From contig CM059564.1 in assembly GCA_030386875.1 (NCBI GenBank), positions 48,814,075-48,878,074 on the forward strand: a DNA stretch of 64,000 nt. The letters are read 5' to 3'. Source of the stretch: Morinoia aosen. Its lineage: Eukaryota > Arthropoda > Malacostraca > Amphipoda > Talitridae. The notes below the pieces were generated by a model. It saw nothing but the letters and a program-made list of their open reading frames with translations. It was not told where the DNA came from and made no database searches. Below are positions 36,872-46,799 of the stretch, piece after piece (the first letter of the stretch is position 1; each line of letters begins with the position of its first letter). The translations under genes were made by a program, and so were the position numbers.

Positions 36872-38069
36872 CTGCGTTCCACGCACAAAAACTTATAAAC
36901 AATTGCTATATTGCTTGTGTAAAGTGCGGACACACTTTTAGGCTGATTTTAAACACACCTTAGCATCAAATTCATCTGGAAAATCAAGCAAAACCTTATA
37001 AGTGTGAAAATATTTTTTCTCTTTTTTCTTTTATTTGACCTAAAAGTGGGCCCGCTCCGTCTGAAATAAAAGCATTTTATGAGATGGAAGGTGAGTTTAT
37101 GTATAAAAATGGCTCTTGAATTGTCTTTCAAAAAGCGTGTCAATTGGTCTTTCGACTCGACGTTTTTCAAAACGATAACTAACCTGGAAATTTCATTCAG
37201 TGTAAGTGAATTCCATTTCAGAAACAGAAATTTGCAGTCATTATGCATTATTCAGATTCCGGCTGCAACAAGTATTGCTAGGGAAGAGGACACCAGCCGA
37301 GTAAGTTAGCTAGAAACAGTCCATAAGGAGATATCCACCTGTAGTATGAATATAGGAACTGGAAACACTCCAAAGGTAATGTTGCCTTGACCGTAGACAC
37401 TTGCATTCGCATTCGCAAAACACTCACAGTTGTTCAAGCAGTCACAGAGCAATGCTTTTTACAGACGTACTTGTCTCGTCAAAAGTGATGGAATTTCATA
37501 ACGTTCTATGAAGGGCAAAAACGATTCAATAAAGTTGCTATAGTACAAAGCACCATTCACTCCCTCTCACAACTTCGCTACGCCAGACCTTCAGATGCAA
37601 ACACTAAACGAATGCACTAGGTCTCCGCAAAAAATATACCCCTGATTTAAAATATAAATAACACCAGCGTACGGACATGACTTGTCAAAGAGGAGGGGTT
37701 TCAAATCAGGCACAACTTCAAAAATATTGGAATCAACATGCAATTTTAATTCTGCAGCTTGTATTGCGGATGCAGTCGATCGAGATGATTCTTTTTGACT
37801 ATTTCAATAAATAATGACAATTATAATATATAATAATGACAATTAAGTCACCCACGTAACCACAACCCCTGCGCTGCCTGCAGTGTTCACGCCAGCAGGA
37901 GTTCAGCTCGCTCTTTAAAGTAGCGAAGTGGAAGAGAACTTGCACTTTCTTGTTCAACTACTGATAATGTAGGTTTTGCACGAAACTGAATAGATAAAGT
38001 TTTCATTTTTCTTGGACAACTCGCGCACATACAATAGACCCCACGCACATCCACTTAAAGAAGTGATCA
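36872..38069. other. Intron between Ig exons 5 and 6, unique part
   Basis: Ordinary AT-rich intron sequence up to the 12-bp array. No nested gene seen. Confidence 0.7.
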
Positions 38070-38430
38070 CCTCACAGATATCCCTCACAGAGACCCTCAC
38101 AGAGACCCTCACAGAGACCCACACAGAAACGCCCTCACAGAGACCCTCACAGAGACCCTCACAGATACCTTCACAGAGACCCTCACAGAGACCCTCACAG
38201 AGACGCTTTCACAGAGACGCCCTCACAGAGACCCTCACAGAGACCCTCACAGAGACGCTTTCACAGAGACGCCCTCACAGAGACCCTCACAAAGACCCTC
38301 ACAGAGACCCTCACAGGGATGCTTTCACAGAGACCCTCACAGAGACCCTCACAGGGATGTTTTCACAGATACCCTCACAGAGACCCTCACTGAGACCCTC
38401 ACAGAGACCCTCACAGAGCCCCCTCACCAC
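38070..38430. repeat. 12-bp minisatellite abutting the donor of Ig exon 5
   Basis: About 28 units of CTCACAGAGACC with variants. On the transcribed minus strand each unit reads CTGTGAGGGTCT and so contains a GTGAG donor-like core. It starts directly after the real donor. Confidence 0.95.
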
Positions 38431-38434
38431 TCAC

Positions 38435-38572
38435 TGCTCAGGATCATCTTGCCAGCAGTGTCGGTCCAGTAGTTGATGCTGCGCGGGAACGCCTCCGTGT
38501 GGCACTCCAGGTGTACGTCCATCCCGCGGCTCACTGACACCAGCTGGTTCGGTATCCAGAGTACCGGGGCGA
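38435..38572 (-). CDS. Ig-gene exon 5: first half of Ig domain 3
   Basis: This 138-nt exon (2 + 45 codons + 1) joins exon 4 through a split phenylalanine, giving F-APVLWIPNQLVSVSR. It then encodes GMDVHLECHTEAFPRS with the first Ig3 cysteine, and INYWTDTAGKMILS with the core tryptophan. The acceptor CCCCCACAG uses as its polypyrimidine tract the C-rich strand of the minisatellite at 38573-38815. The donor is GAGCA/GTGAGT and leads straight into the 12-bp array at 38070-38430. The exon is therefore sandwiched between two minisatellites with almost no unique intron sequence on either side. Confidence 0.92.
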
Positions 38573-38815
38573 CTGTGGGGGTGTGGGGGTGGTGAGGGTA
38601 GAGAGGGGAGTGGGGGTAATGGAGTGGGGGGGGGTGGTTGGGTAGTGGGGTGGTGAGGGTAGGGAGGGTAGTGGGGGTGACGGGAGTATTGGGGGTAGGG
38701 GGGTTAGTGAGGGTGGGGGTAAAGGAGGTAGGGAAGGTGGGGGAATGAGGGTAGTGAGGGTGGTAGGAGTAATTGAAGAAGTGAGGGTAATGGGGGAGGA
38801 GTACACCTTGGAGGG
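38573..38815. repeat. G-rich minisatellite abutting the acceptor of Ig exon 5
   Basis: GGGTAGTGAGGG-type units on the plus strand, C-rich on the transcribed strand. It supplies the polypyrimidine tract of the exon 5 acceptor and has multiple G-runs with quadruplex potential. Confidence 0.93.
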
Positions 38816-39194
38816 GGTACACCTTGGGGTGTCGTACTTATCGTCCTTGAACGATTAGTCAATTTTCAACTTGAAAAGCAAATGAATTTCATTATTTTAC
38901 ACTTACTTCTGTAAATCAGAGAAAAAAACGCAACCTCTCGAAATTTTAATTTTTACTCTCTAACAAATTTGGATTCTCTTAGATGCAAGACACCCTCTAA
39001 ACTTTCAGTTACTGTTCTGTTTTGATGGTTACGTGCTATACACGCAATAAAAAACTCCAAATCCATAAAACTCGATAAAAAAAATTCCATAATAAGAGCT
39101 CTCCTGGAAAATCTCGTAACTTTTGTTGTCTGATCGACAGATTTGTTCATCTTCGAATCACGGAACATTAGACAGCGGAACTCTGTGAACTTGT

Positions 39195-39215
39195 GTGTGT
39201 GTGTGTGTGTGTCGG
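39195..39215. repeat. GT microsatellite
   Basis: A run of about ten GT dinucleotides. Confidence 0.9.
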
Positions 39216-39359
39216 TGCGAGGGGAGACTGCGTCGCTCTAGGCATTCCTGTCAACGTTTTAGGTCTTTTTTTCATGCCCGGCGGTAATGAGGTACTCTAC
39301 TGTACATTTGGAGCAAAATAAACAATGAAGCTTGCTTGATATCTGCACCACAAATCAAA

Positions 39360-40060
39360 ACACACCAGCTCCCCTCACACTAGCTCCCCTCATACCAGCT
39401 CTCCTCACACCTGCTCCCCTCACACCAGCTCCCCTCACACCTGCTCCCCTCACACCAGCTCCCCTCACACCAGCTCTCCTCACACCTGCTCCCCTCACAC
39501 CAGCTCTCATCACACCTGCTCCCCTCCCCCCAGTTCCCCTCATATTAGCTCCCCTCACACCAGCTCCCCTCACACCAGCTCTCCTCACACTAGCTCCCCT
39601 CACACCAGCTCTCCTCACACCTGCTCCCCTCACACCAGCTCCCCTCACACCTGCCTCCCTCACACCAGCTCCCCTCACACCAGCTCCCCCCACACCAGCT
39701 CCCCCCCACACCAGCTCCCATCACACCTGCTCCCCTCACACCAGCTCCCCTCATATTAGCTCCCCTCACACCAGCTCCCCTCACACTAGCTTCCCTCTCA
39801 CCAGCTTCCCTCACACTAGCTCCCCTCACGCTAGCTCCCCCACACCAGCTCCCCTAATTCCAGATTCCCTCACACCACATTCCTCATACCACAACCCTCA
39901 TCCCGAATTCCCTCACACCACACCCCACATTCCTAATACCACAACCCTCACACCGACAGTACTCCTCATTCCACCAGCACCGCCCCTCACACCAGCACCA
40001 CCCCTCACATCAGCACCCCTCACACCAGCACCCCCCCACACCGGCACCACATTCCCCCCA
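39360..40060. repeat. 15-bp minisatellite (CACACCAGCTCCCCT)
   Basis: Roughly 40 units, increasingly degenerate towards the right. It generates a 353-residue proline/threonine-rich ORF on the plus strand and glycine/arginine-rich ones on the minus strand. None carries unique sequence. Confidence 0.95.
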
Positions 40061-40427
40061 CCTGCAGCGCCGGGAGCTGCAGCGCAACTGCAGCAGGTGG
40101 CTGAGGCGGGCGCCCGCTGGCGTGACGCTCACGCACGGAGCGGGGGCGTGAAGGGAGGGGGCGTGTCTCCCCACGCACCCCACTCTCGGCCTATGCTCGC
40201 TTCCCCCTCTTCCTTTCCACCTTTCTCTCTTCTGCACAACACTCTCACTCCCTCTCTCTCCCTCCTCACAGGGGCGGCATTCTCCTCCTTCCCTCCGTTT
40301 GCCCCCTCCCAGCCCCAACCTATTCTCTCGCTCAACAAATTCTGCCCCCATGCCTATCCCCCTCTCAATGTCGGCCGTGGCTCCCTCGCGTAGCTTCACA
40401 TGGCCAATGCAAAACGCCTCTGGCAGC

Positions 40428-40500
40428 GTCCCGGTGGCGCAGTGGAAAGCGCGTTGGACTTCTAATCCAAAGGCCCCGGGTTCGACCCCCGGCCGGGATG
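40428..40500 (+). tRNA. tRNA-Arg (anticodon UCU)
   Basis: This is a 73-nt cloverleaf. The acceptor arm GTCCCGG pairs with CCGGGAT (one terminal G-U), followed by discriminator G. The D arm is GCGCAGTGGAAAGCGC. The anticodon stem TTGGA/TCCAA encloses the loop CTTCTAA with anticodon TCT. The T arm is CCGGG-TTCGACC-CCCGG. There is no intron. The A box (TGGCGCAGTGG) and B box (GGTTCGACCCC) are intact, so it is probably a functional RNA polymerase III gene. It lies antisense within the intron between Ig exons 4 and 5, in a GC-rich patch. The CCA end is not encoded, as expected for a eukaryotic nuclear tRNA gene. Confidence 0.96.
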
Positions 40501-40506
40501 GCACCA

Positions 40507-40510
40507 TTTT
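40507..40510 (+). terminator. RNA polymerase III terminator of the tRNA-Arg gene
   Basis: A TTTT run begins 7 nt after the 3' end of the tRNA gene, the usual position and form of a Pol III terminator. Confidence 0.7.
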
Positions 40511-40839
40511 GTACAGCTGAATTTGGGATAATAATGCCGTGCCAAAGTGGGCATCGGCCCAGAGAGGGGCACGATGCAGAGGGCGCCTCTCAGGTGAGGG
40601 AGCGGGCTGAGCGCACTTGCCCGGGCACACACGCACGGTATCTGGCGCTGCGCCCTGGCACACTCTCCCATCCTGGCACACTCTCCCGTCCTGGCACACT
40701 CTGGCGCCCAGCAAGCCTCGTCAGTTCCACTGGTGAACGTTCCTTGCTCATGTGGAGTGAGCGATATTCTGACGTGCTAGAAACACTATACAGTGTACAG
40801 TATGGTGCCTATGATGGTTATACTGAGGTGCCATATTAC

Positions 40840-41177
40840 TTAACCCTTTCACCCCCGTAGGGCGAAGGCGTCCCAGAGATTTTCAATAAGCCCAGAGAAT
40901 ACAGCACTGATGATGGAATCAGATCCCGAAACGTTTGGAATTGAAAGAATCTTTCCATTTATTTTGTTCTCCTTTATATTTTACCCACAGTGGGATGTGT
41001 GATACCTTCATAAAATATCGATGAGACAGATAATCCCAAGGATTGAATAATTTTTTAACTATTTTTCCAAGTGTCCGAGACTTATAAACAAGTACTAATT
41101 TCGATCAATTTATTTATAAACAAGTATTAATCAGTTTCAATTTTTTCGAAAAAAATAATCGGGAGTGAAAGGGTTAA
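40840..41177. mobile_element. TTAA-flanked MITE (piggyBac-like), CCCTTTCAC ends
   Basis: About 338 bp beginning TTAACCCTTTCACCCCCG and ending with the inverse GGGAGTGAAAGGGTTAA. TTAA target duplication with short inverted ends is the piggyBac signature. It has no coding content. Its right TTAA is shared with the element at 41174-41428. Confidence 0.75.
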
Positions 41178-41428
41178 CTCGTTGACTGCGATGCGACCCC
41201 TCGGTGGGTCTCTAGAAAACAATTAACAGTATTTTAATGTTAATGGTATTGAGTGGACCCAGTTGATGTCTGGTAATTACGTCTGGTCGGTTGGAAAAAT
41301 TCTGACAATCTTTTAAAATTATTGGTTCTCAATGGACCCAGTTAATGTTTGGTATGTATGAAATTTTTTAGTTTAAATTTCAGTTGAATACTGATCTTTA
41401 ATTTAACCCATCGCAGTCAACGCGTTGA
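41174..41428. mobile_element. TTAA-type MITE family C, copy 1
   Basis: The ends are TTAACTCGTTGACTGCGATG and the inverse of TCAACGCGTTGACTGCGATG. An internal GCGACCC-TCGGTGGGTC palindrome is typical of the family. The right TTAA has mutated to TTGA. Confidence 0.7.
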
Positions 41429-42134
41429 CCTATATCCACTGCCCTGAGACGCGCGTCTCCTGCGCAACACTCGCGCAACCTTCTGGCCAAATGGTAGCTC
41501 TTTTTTAGCGTGAATTTAAGAAATCCTCTTTTTTAAACAAATTTTGTCGACAATGGGCAAAATTCCAGGTTTTACAACATCCGCAAAAAAAATTGTTACA
41601 AAACATCTCAAACGAGTCTTGGATGTTGTTCAGGGATTCTAGCTGGGGAGAAATACTTGGATGTTATTCCTTATAAACCTATTCATGAGTCTAGCTGTGG
41701 AGAAATAGCGGGAGGGGGAAAAGTTCCCGACTATGATAGTAGGTATTATATTCTACGGTAGGATAGGGGGATGGAATAAAAATCGCCCTCACATTGATTC
41801 AATAAATACCATGCAACCAAATTGATGTTCATTTTTCCAGTGGGACATCTTTTTTGCTTCGCTTACATGCTGAAGTTTTCCTCTGAAACTTTCACCAGCG
41901 ACGCGTGATTTCTCTTGCGATATTTTGTTCCAGGGACGATCCTTAACATTGCTAATTTCCTCTAACTAGGTCACGATATTAATGCATTCACCAAGATATG
42001 GCCCGCATTTGGGAAGAAATTCTAAATACTCCCTACAAGTGATGCAAAAAATCCTAATCAAAAAAGCAGCTTTGGAAAGTCCAAAAAACCTCGATGGCAG
42101 ACGGAAGCTTCCGTTTGGTCTCACTTGCCAGAGA

Positions 42135-42443
42135 AATTGTAAGTTCAGACACACACACAGCACAACTCACACTGCACTGAGCAACACACACACACACAGC
42201 ACAACTCACACTGCACTGAGCAACAAACACACACACAGCACCAGCTCAATCTGCACTTAGCAACACACACACACACATAGAAGACGGTGCACCAACTCAC
42301 ACTGCACTAAGCAACACACAAATACACACACGCACGGAGCACAACTCAGACTGCACTAAGCAACACACAAACACACACACACAGAGCACAACTCACACTG
42401 CACAAAGCTACAAACACACACACACACACAGAGCACAACTCAC
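42135..42443. repeat. CA-rich minisatellite with repeated donor-like units, abutting Ig exon 4
   Basis: Units of about 40-50 bp combine a CA run with CAACTCACACTGCACT. The exact donor-containing 12-mer of exon 4 (CAACTCACACTG at 42436) recurs at 42389, 42293, 42202 and 42163, with variants at about 42242 and 42342. Confidence 0.93.
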
Positions 42444-42572
42444 ACTGGACTTTGAGCGTGATGCGCTTGCTGACGGAGGGCGGGACGTCGTTGGAGGCGA
42501 TGCAGAGGTAGGCGCCCATGTGCAGCCTCGACACCTTCGGGATGTGCAGCACCTCCGAGTCCGTCACTTTCA
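42444..42572 (-). CDS. Ig-gene exon 4: second half of Ig domain 2
   Basis: This 129-nt exon (2 + 42 codons + 1) starts after the acceptor CCTGTCGGCAG. A split leucine joins it to exon 3. It encodes KVTDSEVLHIPKVSR, then LHMGAYLCIASNDVPP with the second Ig2 cysteine, and ends SKRITLKVQ. The VSRLHMGAYLC block is one of the most conserved stretches in the lachesin/DIP family. The donor is CCAGT/GTGAGTTG. The downstream intron starts immediately with a CA/TG-rich minisatellite in which this donor sequence is repeated (see 42135-42443). Alternative donor use there is possible but untested. Confidence 0.92.
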
Positions 42573-43289
42573 CTGCCGACAGGTGTGGCAACGAGCTTAG
42601 TGCTTAAACCAGCAAGTTGTGATGACAAACTTAGTGCTTAAACTAGCAAGTTGTGGTGACACACTTAGTGCTTAAACTATCAAATTGTTGCAACAAACAT
42701 AGTGTTTCTCACTTTCACTGCGGCAAATATTGGCAAACGTCATCGAAACTATACTGTGGGTAGAATTGATTTTTTCTGTTGTTAGCAACAAGCACATAAC
42801 CTGCAAGCAGGCAAAGCGTTACAACTTTCTCGCAAGCTAAATTATAACGTAGAGCAATTTTAAGACACTGAAGCTTTGTGTATATTTTACAATCAAGTTT
42901 CGCGATGTCGAAATAATGGCTTTGTTTTTTTTTGGGGCCTTAAGATCATTTCCCCGAAATTTGTTAATATTATTAGACCTCATATAAGTTTCAAGGTCAA
43001 TCGACAGTAGTCAATATAAGGCAAAAAATTTCGAGAAATAAGCATAAAAAGGAGCATTTACAAAGTATGTGCTTCAGGAGCATTACATTTAATCAAATCA
43101 TGCATTAAAATATCGATTATTATTAGTGAGTACGTATATTTTCCCTTGTTATAAACAGGTGATTAAAACAATTAGGTTTAAACTTGATATGTTTATTAAT
43201 GAAAGAAGCTGCAAACACAAGCTGTCCTGCGGGAATTGCCTGATGGAACACTTAGCTATTGGCAGGTCTCTGATGTTAGCTCAGCTGGA

Positions 43290-43625
43290 GCCGGTGGTGG
43301 TGATGTGGCGATGTGGTGAGGTGGGAGGTGTGGGGATGTGGAAGGTGGTGATGTGGGGGGTGGTGATGTGGGAGGTGGTGATGTGGGAGGCGTGATGATG
43401 TGGTAGGTGGTGATGTGGGATGTGGGGATATGGTGATGTGGAAGGGGGTGATGTGGGAGGTGGTGATGTGGGAGGTAGTGATGTGGGAGGTGGTGATGTG
43501 GGATGTGGGGATATGGTGATGTGGAAGGGGGTGACGTGGGAGGTGGTGATGTGGAAGGGGGTGATGTGGGAGGTGGTGATGTGGGATTTAGTTATGTGGG
43601 AGGTGGTGATGGGGGAGGTGGTGTT
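43290..43625. repeat. 15-bp minisatellite (GATGTGGGAGGTGGT)
   Basis: About 20 variable units, G-rich on the plus strand. It lies in the intron between Ig exons 3 and 4. Confidence 0.95.
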
Positions 43626-44021
43626 CTCCAGTGATGGCACGAATCATCCAGTGAGGGCGGTCACAAAACATTTATCTGTAAACCCAAACTCTTGCAGGGG
43701 AAAAAATTACAGTACTCAAAAAGAAATTTCTGTATTCCATTTTAACAGAAATCTAGCAACCGAATATAGGAAGGAAGATATTTTTATACAGTGCCAACCA
43801 TGGAAAATTTTTCACTTAAGCACCATTTAAAAACGCAAAGTTTAAAACAATAACATGGAAGTCTCATCAGTTTTTTTCATATCGTTCAGAAGTCGAAGGG
43901 AGACAACGGCGGCAGAGGTGACTAGCGCGCTGTGTGTGTGTGTGTGGCTCACTGCAGGAAGTGCGGACCCTAAATCTGGTGTGCCGGATGTGCCGGGACA
44001 CATGGGGGTGTTGTGTGGGGC

Positions 44022-44152
44022 TGCCTGCCTCTGCCTGCCTCTGCTTGCCTCTGCCTGCCTCTGCCTGCCTCTGCCTGCCTCTGCCTGCCTCTGCCTGCCT
44101 CTGCCTGCCTCTGCCTGCCTCTGCCTGCCTCTGCCTGCCTCTGCCTGCGATG
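44022..44152. repeat. 10-bp minisatellite (CTGCCTGCCT)
   Basis: About 13 nearly perfect copies. Confidence 0.95.
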
Positions 44153-44544
44153 CTCTCTATATTCTCGTTTACCTCTACCTCAAACAGGATGACTTCATGC
44201 TTCTCTAACGACTTATTTGAAATCGTCAATTTCTAATTAACCTTCCAGATTTCATACATGAAGTAGAATGTTTGTGACACGCTAAGCAAAGAGACACAAG
44301 CAGGACACTGCGTAGAAATGCTGTCGATGGAATGAAAGAAAAATTATGGAAAAAAGTTTTGCCTCCGAGCCCTGAGAAATTGTGGGTAACCTGCTGAGAA
44401 AGGGTTTTCCTTGTCACAAATCCTGTCATTAATGTGTGGTTAAGACAACAGGTGCACCAAATTAATGTGAGGTTAAGACAACAGGTGCACCAAATTAACA
44501 AAGAAAAATCGGAGGGAGTGAAAGATTTCTCTGATCATCCGTGG

Positions 44545-44850
44545 GGAAAGGGAGGGAAGAATCCATGGGAGAATCCAGGGGAAAATCCAGGGGAGAATCC
44601 GTGGGAGAATTTAGGGGATAATCAAGGGGAGAATCCAGGGGAGAATCCATGGGAGAATCCAGGGGAGAATCTAGGGGAGAATCCAGGGGAGAATCCAGGG
44701 GAGAATCCAGGGGAGAATCCATGGGAGAATCCATGGGAGAATCCAGGGGAGAATCCATGGGAGAATCTAGGGGAGAATCTAGGGGAGAATCCAGGGGAGA
44801 ATCCAGAGGAGAATCCATGGGAGAATCTAGGGGAGAATCTAGGGGCAATT
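44545..44850. repeat. 12-bp minisatellite (GAGAATCCAGGG)
   Basis: About 25 units, with CATGGG and TAGGGG variants. Confidence 0.95.
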
Positions 44851-44929
44851 ACCCAGACGAGCAAATGGGGGAAGCAACAAGGGCTGGAGTTGTGGAATGC
44901 TGCATGGGAGCCCGCCGGCAGTAGATAAA

Positions 44930-45175
44930 CGAAAAGAAGAAAGAAAAGAAAATTAGTTTATTTCTAATAAAGATGATAAGATAAAAATGAAAATATAAAA
45001 AAAGAAAGAATGGAAAATCAGTTTATTTCCAATAAAGATGATAAAATAAAGATGAAAAGAAAATAAGAAAGAAAAGAAAAAGAGGTTAACCCAATAAAGA
45101 TGATAAAACAAAGGTAAAAAGAAAAGAAGAAAAAAACGGCATATTTAAAATAAAGATGATAAAACTCCCTAAAGA
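44930..45175. repeat. Purine-rich degenerate repeat
   Basis: Four irregular copies of a ~70-bp unit with AATAAAGATGATAAAA and AAGAAAGAAAAGAAAA blocks. Confidence 0.8.
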
Positions 45176-45544
45176 GAGCCGCGTCCGAGTGAGCTTTCAC
45201 TCCACCGAAGGAAAGCGTCCCAAAGATGTAAAAGTATTTTGTAGAGAGCCACGTCGCACCAAACCTTTACCAAAGATTAACGAAAGACCTTGGAGAGAGC
45301 TATGTGTTGCGACACCTTCACAACAGGAGAAAAAAAGACTTGAGAGGGAGTCATGTCTGACTACACACACACATACACACACACACATACACACACACAA
45401 ATCCAAGAAGTTAAAAAACATGTATAGGATAGAGCCAATACAGTATAATGTATTCAGAAATCAATTTGTTGTATAAAATATATTCTTAGGCAGTCAATCC
45501 ATTATTTCTATTTTTTGTTTCATAAAACAATCAGTATAATAGGG

Positions 45545-46110
45545 CTTTACGAGTACGGCTGGAGCAGGTAGCGTACGGCTGGAGCAGGCAGAGTACGGCT
45601 GGAGCAGGCAGAGTACGGCTGGAGCAGGTAGAGTACGGCTGCATCAGGCAGAGTACGGCTGGAGCAGGCAGAGTACGGCTGCAGCAGGCAGAGTACGGCT
45701 GCAGCAGGCAGAGTACGGCTGGAACAGGCAGAGTACGGCTGCAGCAGGTAGCGTACGGCTGGAGCAGGTAGAGTACGGCTGCTGCAGGCAGAGTACGGCT
45801 GCAGCAGGCAGAGTACGGCTGCAGCAGGCAGAGTACGGCTGAAGCAGGCAGAGTACGGCTGCAGCAGGCAGAGTACGGCTGCAGCAGGTAGCTTACGGCT
45901 GGAGCAGGTAGAGTACGGCTGCAGCAGGCAGAGTGCGGCTGCAGCAGGCAGAATATGGCTGCAGCAGTCAGAGTACGGCTGCAGCAGGCAGAGTACGGCT
46001 GCAGCAGGCAGAGTACGGCTGCAGCAGGCAGAGTACGGCTGGAGCAGGTAGCATACGGCTGGAGCAGGCAGAGTACGGCTGCAGCAGGCAGAGTACGGCT
46101 GGAGCAGGCA
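45545..46110. repeat. 20-bp minisatellite (GAGTACGGCTGCAGCAGGCA)
   Basis: About 28 units, strongly homogeneous. It opens all three frames on both strands because 20 is not divisible by 3. Confidence 0.97.
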
Positions 46111-46440
46111 GAGGCCCAGCAGAGGCCCAACAGAGGCCCAGCAAAGGCCCAGCAGAGGCCCAGCAGAGGCCCAGAAGAGGCCCAGCAGAGGCCCAGCAGA
46201 GGCCTAGCAGAGGCCTAGCAGAAGCCCAGCAGAGGCCCAGCAGAGGCCCAGCAGAGGCCCAGCAGAGGCCCAGCAGAGGCCCAGCAGGGGCCCAGCAGAG
46301 GCCCAGCAGATGCTTAGCAGAGGCCCAGCTGAGGCCCAGCAGAAGCCTGGCAGAGGCCCAGCAGAGGCCCAGCAAGGGCCCAGCAGAGGCCCAGCAGAGG
46401 CCCAGCAGAGGCCCAGCAGGGGCCCAGCAGAGGCCCAGCC
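46110..46440. repeat. 11-bp minisatellite (GGCCCAGCAGA)
   Basis: About 30 units, joined directly to the previous array at a shared GGCAGAGGCC junction. Confidence 0.97.
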
Positions 46441-46519
46441 CAGCCTACAGAGGCTGGGCGCACAATCAGAGCGAGTGTTCGCGCGCGTGCTCTGCCTGCT
46501 GCCGAGCTACGGCCTCTGG

Positions 46520-46655
46520 AGGGTTGTGTGGTGTTGTGTGGTGTTGTGTGGTGTGTGGTGTGGTGTTGTGTTGTGTGGTGTTGTGTGGTGCTGTGTGGTG
46601 TTGTGTGGTGCTGTGTGGTGTTGTGTGGTGTGCTGTGGGGTGCTGGGTGGTGCTC
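46520..46655. repeat. GTGGTGTTGTGT-type repeat
   Basis: A GT-rich array of short units after the two minisatellites. It is the last of a run of arrays that starts at 42.1 kb. Confidence 0.93.
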
Positions 46656-46799
46656 TGACTTACAAAAGTGTGGCCGATGCCTCATTATATTTCTTCTTTC
46701 GCATGCCAAACCAAGCCTACGTCTGCAAGTCCTGCGACGAAATACTTCATTTGTGTTGGAAGCTCTACGATCTCAATAAATAAATATACAAAGTGAAAC

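Noticed and set aside
40070-40160. Possible extra minus-strand exon ending GCTGCAG/GTGGGG
   Set aside because: No convincing acceptor, no Ig-like or other recognisable peptide, and exons 4 and 5 already join in frame without it.
39332-40393. 353-codon plus-strand ORF rich in proline, leucine and threonine
   Set aside because: It follows a 15-bp array whose period is divisible by 3, stays open by repetition, and has no domain. The antisense frames are open for the same reason.
45531-46783. Several repeat ORFs of 130-240 codons on both strands
   Set aside because: The 20-bp and 11-bp arrays lack stop codons in every frame. No unique coding sequence is present.
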